Origin: Prevotella sp.
GTDB lineage: Bacteria > Bacteroidota > Bacteroidia > Bacteroidales > Bacteroidaceae
DNA length: 35,844 bases
Assembly (NCBI GenBank): GCA_017478025.1
Contig: JAFVGZ010000015.1
Span: 1 to 35,844, forward strand
Direction of reading: 5' to 3'
The position numbers were made by a program, and so were the translations under genes. The notes below the pieces were generated by a model. That model saw only the letters and a list, made by a program, of their open reading frames with translations. It did no database searches and had not been told where the DNA came from. How positions within the stretch are numbered: position 1 is the stretch's first letter; the number at the start of each line of letters is the position of its first letter. Below are positions 1 to 7,426 of the stretch, one piece after another.

Positions 1-204
1 GCTCAATTGTCAATGGTCAATGCTCAATGGTCAATGGTCAATGCTCAATGGTCAATGGTCAATGCTCAATGGTCAATGCTCAATGGTCAATGCTCAATGG
101 TCAATGCTCAATGGTCAATGGTCAATGCTCAATGGCCAATGCTCAATGGTCAATGCTCAATGTTCAATGCTCAATGGTCAATTGTCAATGGTCAATTGTC
201 AATG
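1..204. repeat. Heptamer tandem repeat array (TCAATGG/TCAATGC)
   Basis: About 29 head-to-tail copies of a 7-base unit, mostly TCAATGG or TCAATGC with occasional TCAATTG and TCAATGT. The array runs from the window edge to three bases before the stop codon of the TlpA-like gene, so its true left end is not visible. Because 7 is not a multiple of 3, all forward frames stay open through it and give meaningless translations. Spacers are absent, so it is not a CRISPR array. Confidence 0.9.
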
Positions 205-206
205 TT

Positions 207-794
207 TTACTTCTTTCGTGCAACCTTGGAGGCTGACTTTACCACGGGCTGGGGGGCAGCCTTTGGAGCAAGGTATTTCTTCAGCGTACTCTCAAGGTTG
301 GCACCTGTCAGCTCTACTGCGATAATCTTGCCCTTAGGATCAACAAGGAAATTCCACGGTATGTACTGCACATTGTATGTCTGCGCAGCACTATTCTCAA
401 AATGCTTCAGGTCGCTCAGATGCGTCCAGGCATATCCTCCCCTAGTGACGGCACCCTTCCATGCCGCTGCGTTACGGTCCAGGGATATGCCAACCACCGT
501 GAACCCCTTGCTGCGATACTTCTCCCAGCAGGCCTTCACATTGGGCATCTCGTTCATGCAAGGACCGCACCATGAAGCCCAGAAATCTACCAGCACGTAC
601 TTTCCCTTGCCGCAATACTCGCTCAGCTTGTGTGACTTGCCCTTCATATCGGGCTGCGTCACATCAATAAACTTCTTACCTATCAGATGTGCCCAAGGCG
701 ACATGCCCACATATCCTGATGACATGGGCTGTGAATACACCGCTGTGCCCACACAGAGTGTCAGAATTAGAAGAATGAACGTTTTCTTTATCAT
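207..794 (-). CDS. TlpA-like periplasmic thiol-disulfide oxidoreductase
   Basis: A 195-residue secreted thioredoxin-fold protein. Residues 1 to about 21 form a signal peptide ending VYSQ. The fold follows from about residue 35, with FIDVTQPDMKGK (a typical TlpA/AhpC opening) and the redox motif WASWCGPC near residue 75. The cis-Pro strand is seen in YNVQYIPWNFLVDPKG, followed by a Lys/Pro/Ala-rich tail. Family members use the CGPC pair to reduce or exchange disulfides outside the cytoplasm; the substrate here cannot be told. It lies 40 bp downstream of the pseudouridine synthase gene on the same strand, with only octamer repeats between, so co-transcription is likely. Its stop codon abuts the heptamer array. 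Family call is firm, specific role unknown. Confidence 0.9.
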   Translation of the reverse strand: MIKKTFILLILTLCVGTAVYSQPMSSGYVGMSPWAHLIGKKFIDVTQPDMKGKSHKLSEYCGKGKYVLVDFWASWCGPCMNEMPNVKACWEKYRSKGFTVVGISLDRNAAAWKGAVTRGGYAWTHLSDLKHFENSAAQTYNVQYIPWNFLVDPKGKIIAVELTGANLESTLKKYLAPKAAPQPVVKSASKVARKK

Positions 795-850
795 ACTAAT
801 TATTATGAGTTTAAGAGTTTAAGGGTTTATGAGTTTATGTGCTTATGAGT
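795..850. repeat. Octamer tandem repeat (GAGTTTAA/GAGTTTAT)
   Basis: About six imperfect copies of an 8-base unit (GAGTTTAA, GAGTTTAA, GGGTTTAT, GAGTTTAT, GTGCTTAT, GAGTT) at roughly 806-850. They fill the gap between the TlpA-like gene and the pseudouridine synthase gene and overlap the last codons of the latter. Confidence 0.8.
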
Positions 851-2298
851 TCACGTCCCTCCCCCTTGGGGGAGCCGGTGGGGGGCTTAATTTTGCATTT
901 TGAATTCTTAATTTTTAATTTCCCTTCGGGGGCTTCTCCCTCCCCCAGGGGAGGGTCGGGGTGGGGCTTTGGGGTGGGGCTTTTAATTGTTACTCTCTCA
1001 TGCGTCACGGGGTGACGGAAGCTTATGCTACAAGCATGGAGATACATCCTGTCTGCAGGTGTGTCACCATACAGCGGGTCACCGAGTATGGGGCGTCCAA
1101 GGCCATCGGGGTGTGCACAGTGGATGCGCAACTGGTGCGTACGGCCCGTCAGAGGAAAGAGGTGAACCGTGTCACCCTCCATGACATATCGCGTCACCGC
1201 CTCCTTGCCGTTCTCGTAATCCACTCGCTGCCTCGGACGGTTAAGGAAATCAGGAGCCAAGGGAATAGAAATAACCCCTCTTCCATCACCTCTCATCCCT
1301 CTTCCTTCATCCCCAACGGACAGCTTAGCCACATATTCCTTCTCCACGTCTTCATGCAAGGCGAACATACGCTGCATCTCCCTATACACTTCCTCGGTCT
1401 TGGCAAAGAGCAACACGCCGCTAGTGTCCATATCAAGTCGGTGCACAGCCTTTAGGAACGGCGCTCCCGTCTGCTCTCTCAGCATCGTCTCCGCACAGTA
1501 ACTGTTGCGCTTGCCCGGCACGCTGAGCAGGCCTGCCGGTTTGTCTATGGCGATGAGATAAGGGTCTTCGTAGAGCACCGTAAGCGGTCCCTCATATTTC
1601 TCCGCACTCAACGAACGGCTATGGTTGCCGTAGCTGTCAAGCATTTCCTCAAGCCGCTCCTTCTCCATCAGGAATGGCAGTATCGGCATACACTTGGCCT
1701 GGCAAGGCTCATACTGTCTGCCGTGATGCCGTATCTCACCTTTGGGCGATGCCCCGTACCAGAACTCCGTGAGCGCCAATACCTTCAGCTGGTGGCTGTT
1801 GGCATAATGCAGCAGCTTTGGGGCGCAGCACTCTCCTGTGCCGCCAGGGGGCAATATCTGCTTGGAGTGGTTTGATGCAGCCCAATCGGTGAACACATCG
1901 AGCACGCTGCGGCGCTCACCATGTGCTCCCGTCAGCACGGTCTGCGTGAATAGCCATCGCTGCAAGGCCTGCGAACGCTCACGTGTGGGCTGTCCCGCAT
2001 GGTGCAACGCCACTATCGCGGCCTCTTCTTGCTTGAAGTATCCGTCTGGTTGCAGATAGTCAAACACCGCAGGCACATAGCCCGGCCAGTCGCTACGACC
2101 GCAGATCTGACCCGAATAGGCCTTCAGCATACCTTCTCTGCCGTCCTTGTCACGGTATATCAGCAGCCCGAACATCTTGCCGCGTGACACCTCATCATGC
2201 CATTCGGGGCGCGAATCGATGTCGCGCATCATCTCAGAGACAAGCTCAGAGATCTGCCAGGTGTCGCTCAATGGGTATGCCTCGGTTCTTGTCTGCAT
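835..2298 (-). CDS. RluA-family RNA pseudouridine synthase with N-terminal extension and repeat-derived tail
   Basis: A 487-residue pseudouridine synthase. The N-terminal half (to about 240) is the extra domain of the Bacteroidetes members, with GECCAPKLL, FWYG and a CQAKC motif that may bind a metal (inference). The catalytic RluA domain follows: LYEDPYLIAIDKPAGLLSVPGK, then the active-site motif HRLDMDTSG with its catalytic Asp, then FPLTGRTHQLRIH. The natural domain end appears to be near HPVTHERVTIKSP. The remaining 45 or so residues are Pro/Gly/Lys-rich and are encoded by intergenic-type repeats (856-985), so the reading frame has run into a repeat. The chosen start overlaps the kinase gene upstream by 53 bp; an internal Met pair at 2227-2232 is an alternative, but the long form keeps residues that look conserved. 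RNA target unknown. Confidence 0.9.
   Translation of the reverse strand: MQTRTEAYPLSDTWQISELVSEMMRDIDSRPEWHDEVSRGKMFGLLIYRDKDGREGMLKAYSGQICGRSDWPGYVPAVFDYLQPDGYFKQEEAAIVALHHAGQPTRERSQALQRWLFTQTVLTGAHGERRSVLDVFTDWAASNHSKQILPPGGTGECCAPKLLHYANSHQLKVLALTEFWYGASPKGEIRHHGRQYEPCQAKCMPILPFLMEKERLEEMLDSYGNHSRSLSAEKYEGPLTVLYEDPYLIAIDKPAGLLSVPGKRNSYCAETMLREQTGAPFLKAVHRLDMDTSGVLLFAKTEEVYREMQRMFALHEDVEKEYVAKLSVGDEGRGMRGDGRGVISIPLAPDFLNRPRQRVDYENGKEAVTRYVMEGDTVHLFPLTGRTHQLRIHCAHPDGLGRPILGDPLYGDTPADRMYLHACSISFRHPVTHERVTIKSPTPKPHPDPPLGEGEAPEGKLKIKNSKCKIKPPTGSPKGEGRELIST
856..985. repeat. Pair of G/C-rich interspersed repeats inside the gene end
   Basis: Two degenerate copies of one element, about 857-888 and 933-969. 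Each has CCCTCCCCC facing GGGGGAG (a near palindrome) followed by GGTGGGG-type sequence and CTT. An A/T-rich heptamer-like stretch (AATTCTTAATTTTTAATTT) separates them. On the minus strand they are translated as the C-terminal tail of the pseudouridine synthase. Confidence 0.7.
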
Positions 2299-3055
2299 TG
2301 TCCTTATTGATGTCTATCCATGCACGCAGGGTGTCCATAGCGGTGCGAGTGGCGTGACTCAGGCTGTCACCGTTCTGCAAGCGCCCCACGATGATTGACG
2401 AAAAGATGTCGCCCGTGCCGGGAAACTGCACCGGTATCTCGTCGTATGTCAACTTGAAATACTGCGCCGAAAAATGGTTATAGCCCACCACGGCGTGCTG
2501 TCCGTCGATGATGCAGCTGGTGATGAGTACAGAGAGCGAGCCGATGCGACGCAGCTTGTTGAGCAACATGCGTGCCTCGTCCCATGTGATGCCGCTCCCC
2601 CTGTACTCCGTGTCGGTCAGCAGGCAGGCCTCTGTGTAGTTGGGGAAGCAGAGGTGGGCCGTGGAGAGCATCTCGCGCATAGAGTGTATGGTCTGCTCGT
2701 CGGCGCCGCCATAGAGCTGACCGTAGTCGCCCATCACAGGGTCCACGAATATCTTAGTGCCCAGGGCAGCCTGCTCCTGACAGTAGTGCGACACCATCTC
2801 GGCCTGGCGGCGAGAGGGGATGAAGCCCGTCACGATGGCATCAAAGCGGAAACCCAGCTCCACCCATTTGTCCAAGGCCTCACGGATATAGTCCGTGCTC
2901 TCCATCATGGCATACTTACCGTATGGGAAAGTGTTGCTGATGAGCATCGTGGGCAGGTTGAAAACATCATGGCCCATATAGGAGAAAATAGGCATCTGGC
3001 ACGCTGCCGCCACCTTCCCATAGCCACACATATCGCTGATGATAAGAATTTTCAT
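2246..3055 (-). CDS. Pyridoxamine/pyridoxal kinase (PfkB/ribokinase superfamily)
   Basis: A 269-residue cytoplasmic kinase of the PdxK/PdxY type, which phosphorylates pyridoxal, pyridoxamine or pyridoxine with ATP in vitamin B6 salvage. Visible family features: the N-terminal strand ILIISDMCGYGKVAAACQMP; VDPVMGDYGQLYGG, which matches the conserved VDPVMGD motif; FPNYTEACLLT (the N-x-x-E metal/phosphate motif); and the anion-hole motif PGTGDIFSS near residue 225, whose Asp is the catalytic base in the family. Start ATG at 3055 lies five bases after a TACATTTG -7 element, so the mRNA should have almost no leader. It is the first gene of a likely three-gene transcript. The vitamin B6 assignment rests on overall pattern; a related sugar or hydroxymethylpyrimidine kinase is less likely. 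Confidence 0.88.
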   Translation of the reverse strand: MKILIISDMCGYGKVAAACQMPIFSYMGHDVFNLPTMLISNTFPYGKYAMMESTDYIREALDKWVELGFRFDAIVTGFIPSRRQAEMVSHYCQEQAALGTKIFVDPVMGDYGQLYGGADEQTIHSMREMLSTAHLCFPNYTEACLLTDTEYRGSGITWDEARMLLNKLRRIGSLSVLITSCIIDGQHAVVGYNHFSAQYFKLTYDEIPVQFPGTGDIFSSIIVGRLQNGDSLSHATRTAMDTLRAWIDINKDNADKNRGIPIERHLADL

Positions 3056-3060
3056 GGGTG

Positions 3061-3068
3061 CAAATGTA
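3061..3068 (-). promoter_or_regulatory. -7 element of the pyridoxamine kinase promoter
   Basis: TACATTTG on the minus strand matches the Bacteroidetes TAnnTTTG element. No clear TTTG -33 element is seen in the A/T-rich repeat upstream. With the usual spacing the transcript would begin about two bases before the ATG at 3055. Confidence 0.5.
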
Positions 3069-3077
3069 GTAAAATAA

Positions 3078-3110
3078 ATTCATAATTCATAATGCATAAT
3101 TCATTATTTC
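3078..3110. repeat. Heptamer repeat (AATTCAT/AATGCAT)
   Basis: Four to five copies of AATTCAT-type heptamers in the divergent gap between the kinase gene and lpxB. Confidence 0.7.
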
Positions 3111-3150
3111 ACTTTTTTTCGGCATAAATCACTAATTTATTAACTGTTAA

Positions 3151-3181
3151 TTTGATAATTCAAAAAATACTCGTACCTTTG
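3151..3181 (+). promoter_or_regulatory. lpxB promoter, TTTG-N19-TACCTTTG
   Basis: TTTG at 3151-3154 and TACCTTTG at 3174-3181 with 19 bases between fit the Bacteroidetes primary sigma consensus very well. The -7 element ends at 3181, so transcription should start near 3185, two bases before the GTG at 3187. This decides the start codon and implies a nearly leaderless mRNA. Confidence 0.8.
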
Positions 3182-3186
3182 TGTCT

Positions 3187-4323
3187 GTGAAATACTACCT
3201 CATAGCCGGCGAGGCATCCGGTGATTTGCATGCCTCTCACCTGATGACATCGCTCCGCCGTGTCGATGCCCATGCTGAGTTCCGCTTCTTTGGCGGTGAC
3301 AATATGGCTGCTGCGGCACAGGGATGCGGAACGCTGGTGAAGCACTACAGGGAGATGGCCTACATGGGATTCATACCCGTGCTGCGGCATCTGCCCACGA
3401 TAATGAGGAATATGCGGCTCTGCAGGGAGGACATCATGAGCTGGCAGCCTGACTGTGTAATCTTCGTGGACTATGCCAGCTTCAATCTGCGCATAGCGAA
3501 ATACCTGCGCCAGAACAGCCGCCTGAAACTGTACTACTACATATCGCCGAAGATATGGGCGTGGAAGGAGTGGCGCATCAAGAACTTCAAGCGCGACATA
3601 GACGAGATGTTCTGCATACTGCCGTTTGAGAAAGATTTCTTTGAGACAAAGCACCACTACCCCGTGCACTATGTGGGCAACCCCACGATGGCAGAGGTGA
3701 GGGACTATCTCGCCCTCCAGCACTCATCCCTACAGCCCTCACCCATCACCACCATAGCGCTACTGGCAGGCAGCCGCAGGCAGGAGATCAAAGAGAATCT
3801 GCCAGCTATGATTGATGCCGTCACCTCACTGCCTCTGGAATGGGGCGAAATGGAGATTGTCGTGGCAGGGGCACCGGGCATAGAGAAGGACTATTACGAC
3901 ACCTTCCTGCGAGACCACCCGCAGATAGAGATTGTCTTCGGACGCACATACGACCTGCTGTCACGCGCTACGGCAGCCCTCGTCACCAGCGGCACGGCAA
4001 CACTGGAGACCTGCTGCTTTAACGTGCCGCAAGTGGTGTGCTATCACACCTCACCCGCACGCCTCACCAGATGGGCCTTCGACCATATACTGAGCTGCAA
4101 GTATATCTCGCTGGTGAACCTCATAGCTGACCGCGAGGTGGTGCCGGAGCTATTCGCAGACCGCTTCAGCGTGGACAATATACGCCGCTGTCTCGCGGAT
4201 ATATTGCCCGGTGGCAAGGCGCGCATGGCTATGCTGAAAGGATATGAAGAAGTGCACAGACGCCTTGGCAATGACAACGCCCCTGACAATGCGGCGGCAA
4301 TAATATACAAACAGTTGCAATAG
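3187..4323 (+). CDS. lpxB: Lipid-A-disaccharide synthase
   Basis: LpxB joins 2,3-diacylglucosamine-1-phosphate and UDP-2,3-diacylglucosamine to form the lipid A disaccharide, at the cytoplasmic face of the inner membrane (GT19 family, GT-B fold). The protein is 378 residues from GTG 3187. It opens with KYYLIAGEASGDLHASHLM, the family signature, and has the expected YISPKIWAWKEWR, GNPTMAE, LLAGSRRQEI and SGTATLE motifs. A GTG six bases earlier (3181) is in frame but is part of the -7 promoter element, so 3187 is preferred. Around residues 178-190 the linker HSSLQPSPITT is encoded by CTCATCC/CTCACCC-like repeat DNA, which looks like a repeat that invaded a permissive loop. It is divergent from the kinase gene; the next gene, a lyase, is unrelated in function. 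Confidence 0.95.
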   Translation: MKYYLIAGEASGDLHASHLMTSLRRVDAHAEFRFFGGDNMAAAAQGCGTLVKHYREMAYMGFIPVLRHLPTIMRNMRLCREDIMSWQPDCVIFVDYASFNLRIAKYLRQNSRLKLYYYISPKIWAWKEWRIKNFKRDIDEMFCILPFEKDFFETKHHYPVHYVGNPTMAEVRDYLALQHSSLQPSPITTIALLAGSRRQEIKENLPAMIDAVTSLPLEWGEMEIVVAGAPGIEKDYYDTFLRDHPQIEIVFGRTYDLLSRATAALVTSGTATLETCCFNVPQVVCYHTSPARLTRWAFDHILSCKYISLVNLIADREVVPELFADRFSVDNIRRCLADILPGGKARMAMLKGYEEVHRRLGNDNAPDNAAAIIYKQLQ

Positions 4324-4391
4324 AACACATAGGGGCCAGATGATATACAAGCTACTCAACAACACAACTAATAAAACATATAAATAACTAA

Positions 4392-7115
4392 ATGAAAAAA
4401 CTACTAACCCTACTTACCCTCTTCCTCATAGCCGTGGCTGTGAGGGCAGAAGTCATTTACAGTTTTGATGCTATGAACAGCCCCGTAGGCAGCAGCAAGC
4501 TCGAAACGAAGGGTGCGACATTGGCTGTTGCTTCGGGGTCGAAAGACTTTCAATCAGCCAAGCAGAACACCATTAAGTATAGCAAGGGCACTCAGTACAA
4601 GGTGACATTGCCAAACACAGCGAAGGTGACGAAGATTGTATTCTATGGCTATGGCAATGAAGACGGAAACTTCACTTCCCTCAAGGAGCTTGCGGGCAAG
4701 GAGTATGGCGAGGACACCTATAAGTTCAAGGCTCGCACGGATTACTCTGACCTCAACTCCGCTAAGTTCCAAACCTACACCATAGATTTTGCCACTCCGC
4801 TGACAAACTCATTTACTTTCACATTCTCCAATGCTCAGGCAGCTGTGACGATAGCCATCTACTCTGACGAGCAGGCATCGCAAGGCTCGCAGGATGATAA
4901 CTCACGCGGTAAGTATAACAATCCCGCTACAGGCGGTGTGACCCCAACAGGGGCGAACAAGGTATTCGAGTGGAACACCTCTGAGAAGCAGATGGAAAAG
5001 CTGACCCGCAGCCTCGTGGTTCTGCCAGAGATGAACGGCAAAGGCAACGTGCTCACATGGAGAATGATGGGCACTGACGGACTGGGCGTGATGCAACAGG
5101 TGAAGTTCGACATCTATCGCAACGGAGCATGCATCGCCTCTGACCGTACGCTCAATAACTTTACCGATGCAGACGGCAATGCCTCTGACACTTATTATAT
5201 AAAGGTAAAGAAAGACGGTGCCGAGGTGGAGACGAGCGAGACAGTTGCTCGCTGGTCACGCATCTACAAGACCATAAAGCTGGACCGTCCCGCTGCCGAC
5301 GCTACCACGAAGGCCACCTATACGCCCAACGATATGTCTGCGGCTGACCTGGACGGTGACGGTAACTATGAGCTGATAGTGAAGTGGGACCCGAACAACT
5401 CAAAGGATAATTCACAATCTGGTATTACGGGCAATGTGCTCATCGATGCATATAAGATGGATGGCACGAAGCTGTGGCGCATAGACCTGGGACGCAACAT
5501 CCGCGCAGGTGCCCACTATACGCAGTTCATGGTATATGACTTTGATGGTGACGGCAAGGCTGAACTGATGTGTAAGACTGCGCCTAACTCAAAAGACGGT
5601 GCAGGCGAATATGTCAATCAGGCCACTGATGATGAAAACATCAAGAAGGCAAGCAACACAAAGTCATGGCTCACCAGTTCAGGATATGTGGATGGCGGTC
5701 AGGAATACCTTACCGTATTCGACGGCGTGACAGGCAAGGCTATAAATACTATCGCCTATAACCCTAACCGCAACGCGAAGTCTGAACTCAGCGAGGCTGA
5801 AGGCACATTCAACTGGGCTGTTGGCAAGACTGATAATCACGGCTACAACCGCGGTGAAAGATATCTTGCCGCTGTGGCATATCTGGACGGTCCTGACAGC
5901 AATGCCAGCGCTATATTCTGTCGCGGATATTACGCGTATGCCTATATTTGGGCCGTTGACTTTGACGGAAGCAGGCTGATACCTCGTTGGCTGCACCGCT
6001 CTGATGCCGACAATAAGTACAGCGTAGTGACATACGATGCTGCCGGCAATGGCACATCCAAGAGCTATACTCCCGGAGCATCAACTAGCGGCGGCGGTAG
6101 CAAAACGATGTTTGGTAATGGTAACCACAACATTACCATCGCTGATGTTGACGGAGACGGTCGCGATGAGATAATATGGGGCTCCGCAAGCCTTGACAAT
6201 GACGGAACCCTGCTTTATGCTACAGGCTTTGGTCATGGTGATGCTATCCACTTAGGAAAGATGATACCTGACAGCGAAGGATTGCAGGTGTTCCAGGTAC
6301 ACGAGGAAAAAGGTACCTACGCATGGGATCTCCACGATGCCGCAACAGGCGAGATCCTGCTCAAGAACGGACCAGCCGGCATCGATAACGGACGCGGCAT
6401 GGCTGCCGATGTACTGGCTTCAAACAGAGGCTATGAGTTCTGGTCTGGTGCCGACAGCAACGTGCGTGCCTGCGCAGGCGGTGCAACACTGGGTACAAAG
6501 AAACCTGCCACAAACTTCCGCATATATTGGGACGGTGACCTGCAGGATGAGATGTTTGACGGACATCTCAATACTGGAAACGGACAATGTGCCGCAGCTA
6601 TTGAGAAACTGGTTTCAACATCAAGCAACGTCACCCTCTTGTCTCTGTCGAAAGAGGAATATGGCTCAGGACAGAGCTGTAACTGGACCAAGGCGACCCC
6701 ATGTCTGCAGGCAGACATCATTGGTGACTGGCGCGAGGAGCTGATACTTTGGGATCTCAACGACCCAAGCGTGATAAACATCTACTCATCTAACGTGCCT
6801 ACCACGTATGCCATCCCTACCCTCATGCACGACCACACCTACCGCATGGCCGTAGCTTGGCAGAACACGGCATACAACCAGCCGCCGCACCTGGGATTCT
6901 ATCTGCCCGACATGTTTGACCGCGACTACGGAATCAACAGTCAGGCCTACAAGGATGCCAGCACAAAGCCTGTAGATCCTGAAACCGGAATATCAAACGT
7001 AACAGCCGCTCCTGATGCTTCCTCACAGGGTATCTACACCATCTCCGGAGCACGCGTACAGAACATGCAGACTCCCGGCATATACATAGTGAACGGCATG
7101 AAAGTGGTGAAGTAA
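4392..7115 (+). CDS. Secreted PL11-type rhamnogalacturonan lyase
   Basis: A 907-residue secreted polysaccharide lyase. Residues 1-19 are a signal peptide ending VRA. Residues about 20-165 form an extra beta-rich N-terminal domain that I do not recognise, possibly carbohydrate-binding. The PL11 beta-propeller follows from about 190, with repeated Asp-rich Ca-binding loops: DLDGDGNYEL, DFDGDGKAEL and DVDGDGRDEI. Motifs such as MEKLTRSLVV, WRMMGTD, GAHYTQFMVYDFDGDG and DIIGDWREELI are typical of rhamnogalacturonan lyases, which cleave the alternating GalA-Rha backbone of pectin by beta-elimination. The last 45 residues (GIYTISGARVQ...GIYIVNGMKVVK) resemble the short C-terminal module common in secreted Prevotella enzymes. 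No SusCD pair is nearby, so it is not part of a visible utilisation locus. No confident promoter was seen upstream. Confidence 0.9.
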   Translation: MKKLLTLLTLFLIAVAVRAEVIYSFDAMNSPVGSSKLETKGATLAVASGSKDFQSAKQNTIKYSKGTQYKVTLPNTAKVTKIVFYGYGNEDGNFTSLKELAGKEYGEDTYKFKARTDYSDLNSAKFQTYTIDFATPLTNSFTFTFSNAQAAVTIAIYSDEQASQGSQDDNSRGKYNNPATGGVTPTGANKVFEWNTSEKQMEKLTRSLVVLPEMNGKGNVLTWRMMGTDGLGVMQQVKFDIYRNGACIASDRTLNNFTDADGNASDTYYIKVKKDGAEVETSETVARWSRIYKTIKLDRPAADATTKATYTPNDMSAADLDGDGNYELIVKWDPNNSKDNSQSGITGNVLIDAYKMDGTKLWRIDLGRNIRAGAHYTQFMVYDFDGDGKAELMCKTAPNSKDGAGEYVNQATDDENIKKASNTKSWLTSSGYVDGGQEYLTVFDGVTGKAINTIAYNPNRNAKSELSEAEGTFNWAVGKTDNHGYNRGERYLAAVAYLDGPDSNASAIFCRGYYAYAYIWAVDFDGSRLIPRWLHRSDADNKYSVVTYDAAGNGTSKSYTPGASTSGGGSKTMFGNGNHNITIADVDGDGRDEIIWGSASLDNDGTLLYATGFGHGDAIHLGKMIPDSEGLQVFQVHEEKGTYAWDLHDAATGEILLKNGPAGIDNGRGMAADVLASNRGYEFWSGADSNVRACAGGATLGTKKPATNFRIYWDGDLQDEMFDGHLNTGNGQCAAAIEKLVSTSSNVTLLSLSKEEYGSGQSCNWTKATPCLQADIIGDWREELILWDLNDPSVINIYSSNVPTTYAIPTLMHDHTYRMAVAWQNTAYNQPPHLGFYLPDMFDRDYGINSQAYKDASTKPVDPETGISNVTAAPDASSQGIYTISGARVQNMQTPGIYIVNGMKVVK

Positions 7116-7136
7116 GACTTCATATCCGGCATTACG

Positions 7137-7231
7137 AACCTTTTCGTTAAGCCAGAAGAGCAATGATAGGTTCACCTAGTCATTGCCTTGGCGAGAAAAG
7201 GTCGGATGAAATCCAACTTTTCGTAACGAAC
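7137..7231 (+). other. Structured 3' untranslated region of the lyase gene
   Basis: A long hairpin, GCAATGA-TAGG (7160-7170), loop TTCA, CCTA-G-TCATTGC (7175-7186), is flanked by CCTTTTCG (7139-7146) and CGAGAAAAGG (7192-7201), which can close an outer stem. Short TTCGTTA/TAACGAA complementarities follow. No known RNA family was recognised. Confidence 0.5.
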
Positions 7232-7236
7232 AACTT

Positions 7237-7279
7237 GTAACGAGCTCTTTGGAATGCAAAGGGCTCGTTACTCTTTTTT
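7237..7279 (+). terminator. Rho-independent terminator of the lyase gene
   Basis: GTAACGAGCTCTTT (7237-7250) pairs with AAAGGGCTCGTTAC (7258-7271) with one G-T wobble and a 7-base loop, followed at once by TCTTTTTT. This is a strong plus-strand terminator. Confidence 0.9.
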
Positions 7280-7426
7280 ATTATTACCGTCCGTTAAAAC
7301 AGTAAGCATTCATTTTTCCCCCAAAGTTTTTGAACTCATTTTTTCTGCTTACCTACATTTTCCATGTAAGTTATTAGGTGAAAAAGCATTGCAACATGAA
7401 GGTTACCTACATAAACCTACATGCAC
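7280..7426. repeat. Intergenic stretch with ACCTACAT tandem repeats
   Basis: Between the terminator and the tatC stop there is no gene. It contains ACCTACAT/ACATGTAA inverted pieces (7350-7372) and three direct copies of ACCTACAT at 10-base spacing (7405-7432). The tatC stop codon lies inside the last repeat. No convincing minus-strand terminator for the Tat operon was found. Confidence 0.6.

Noticed and set aside
1-204. CRISPR array
   Set aside because: The units are contiguous heptamers with no spacers and no cas genes in the window.
7-822. Long forward frames across the left-end repeat (repeats of VNAQWSM/LNGQCSM)
   Set aside because: They arise because a 7-base unit without stop codons keeps every forward frame open; the rest is antisense to the TlpA-like gene.
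2474-3085. 203-residue plus-strand frame opposite the kinase gene
   Set aside because: His/Val/Ala-rich antisense translation; the minus-strand kinase has clear catalytic motifs.
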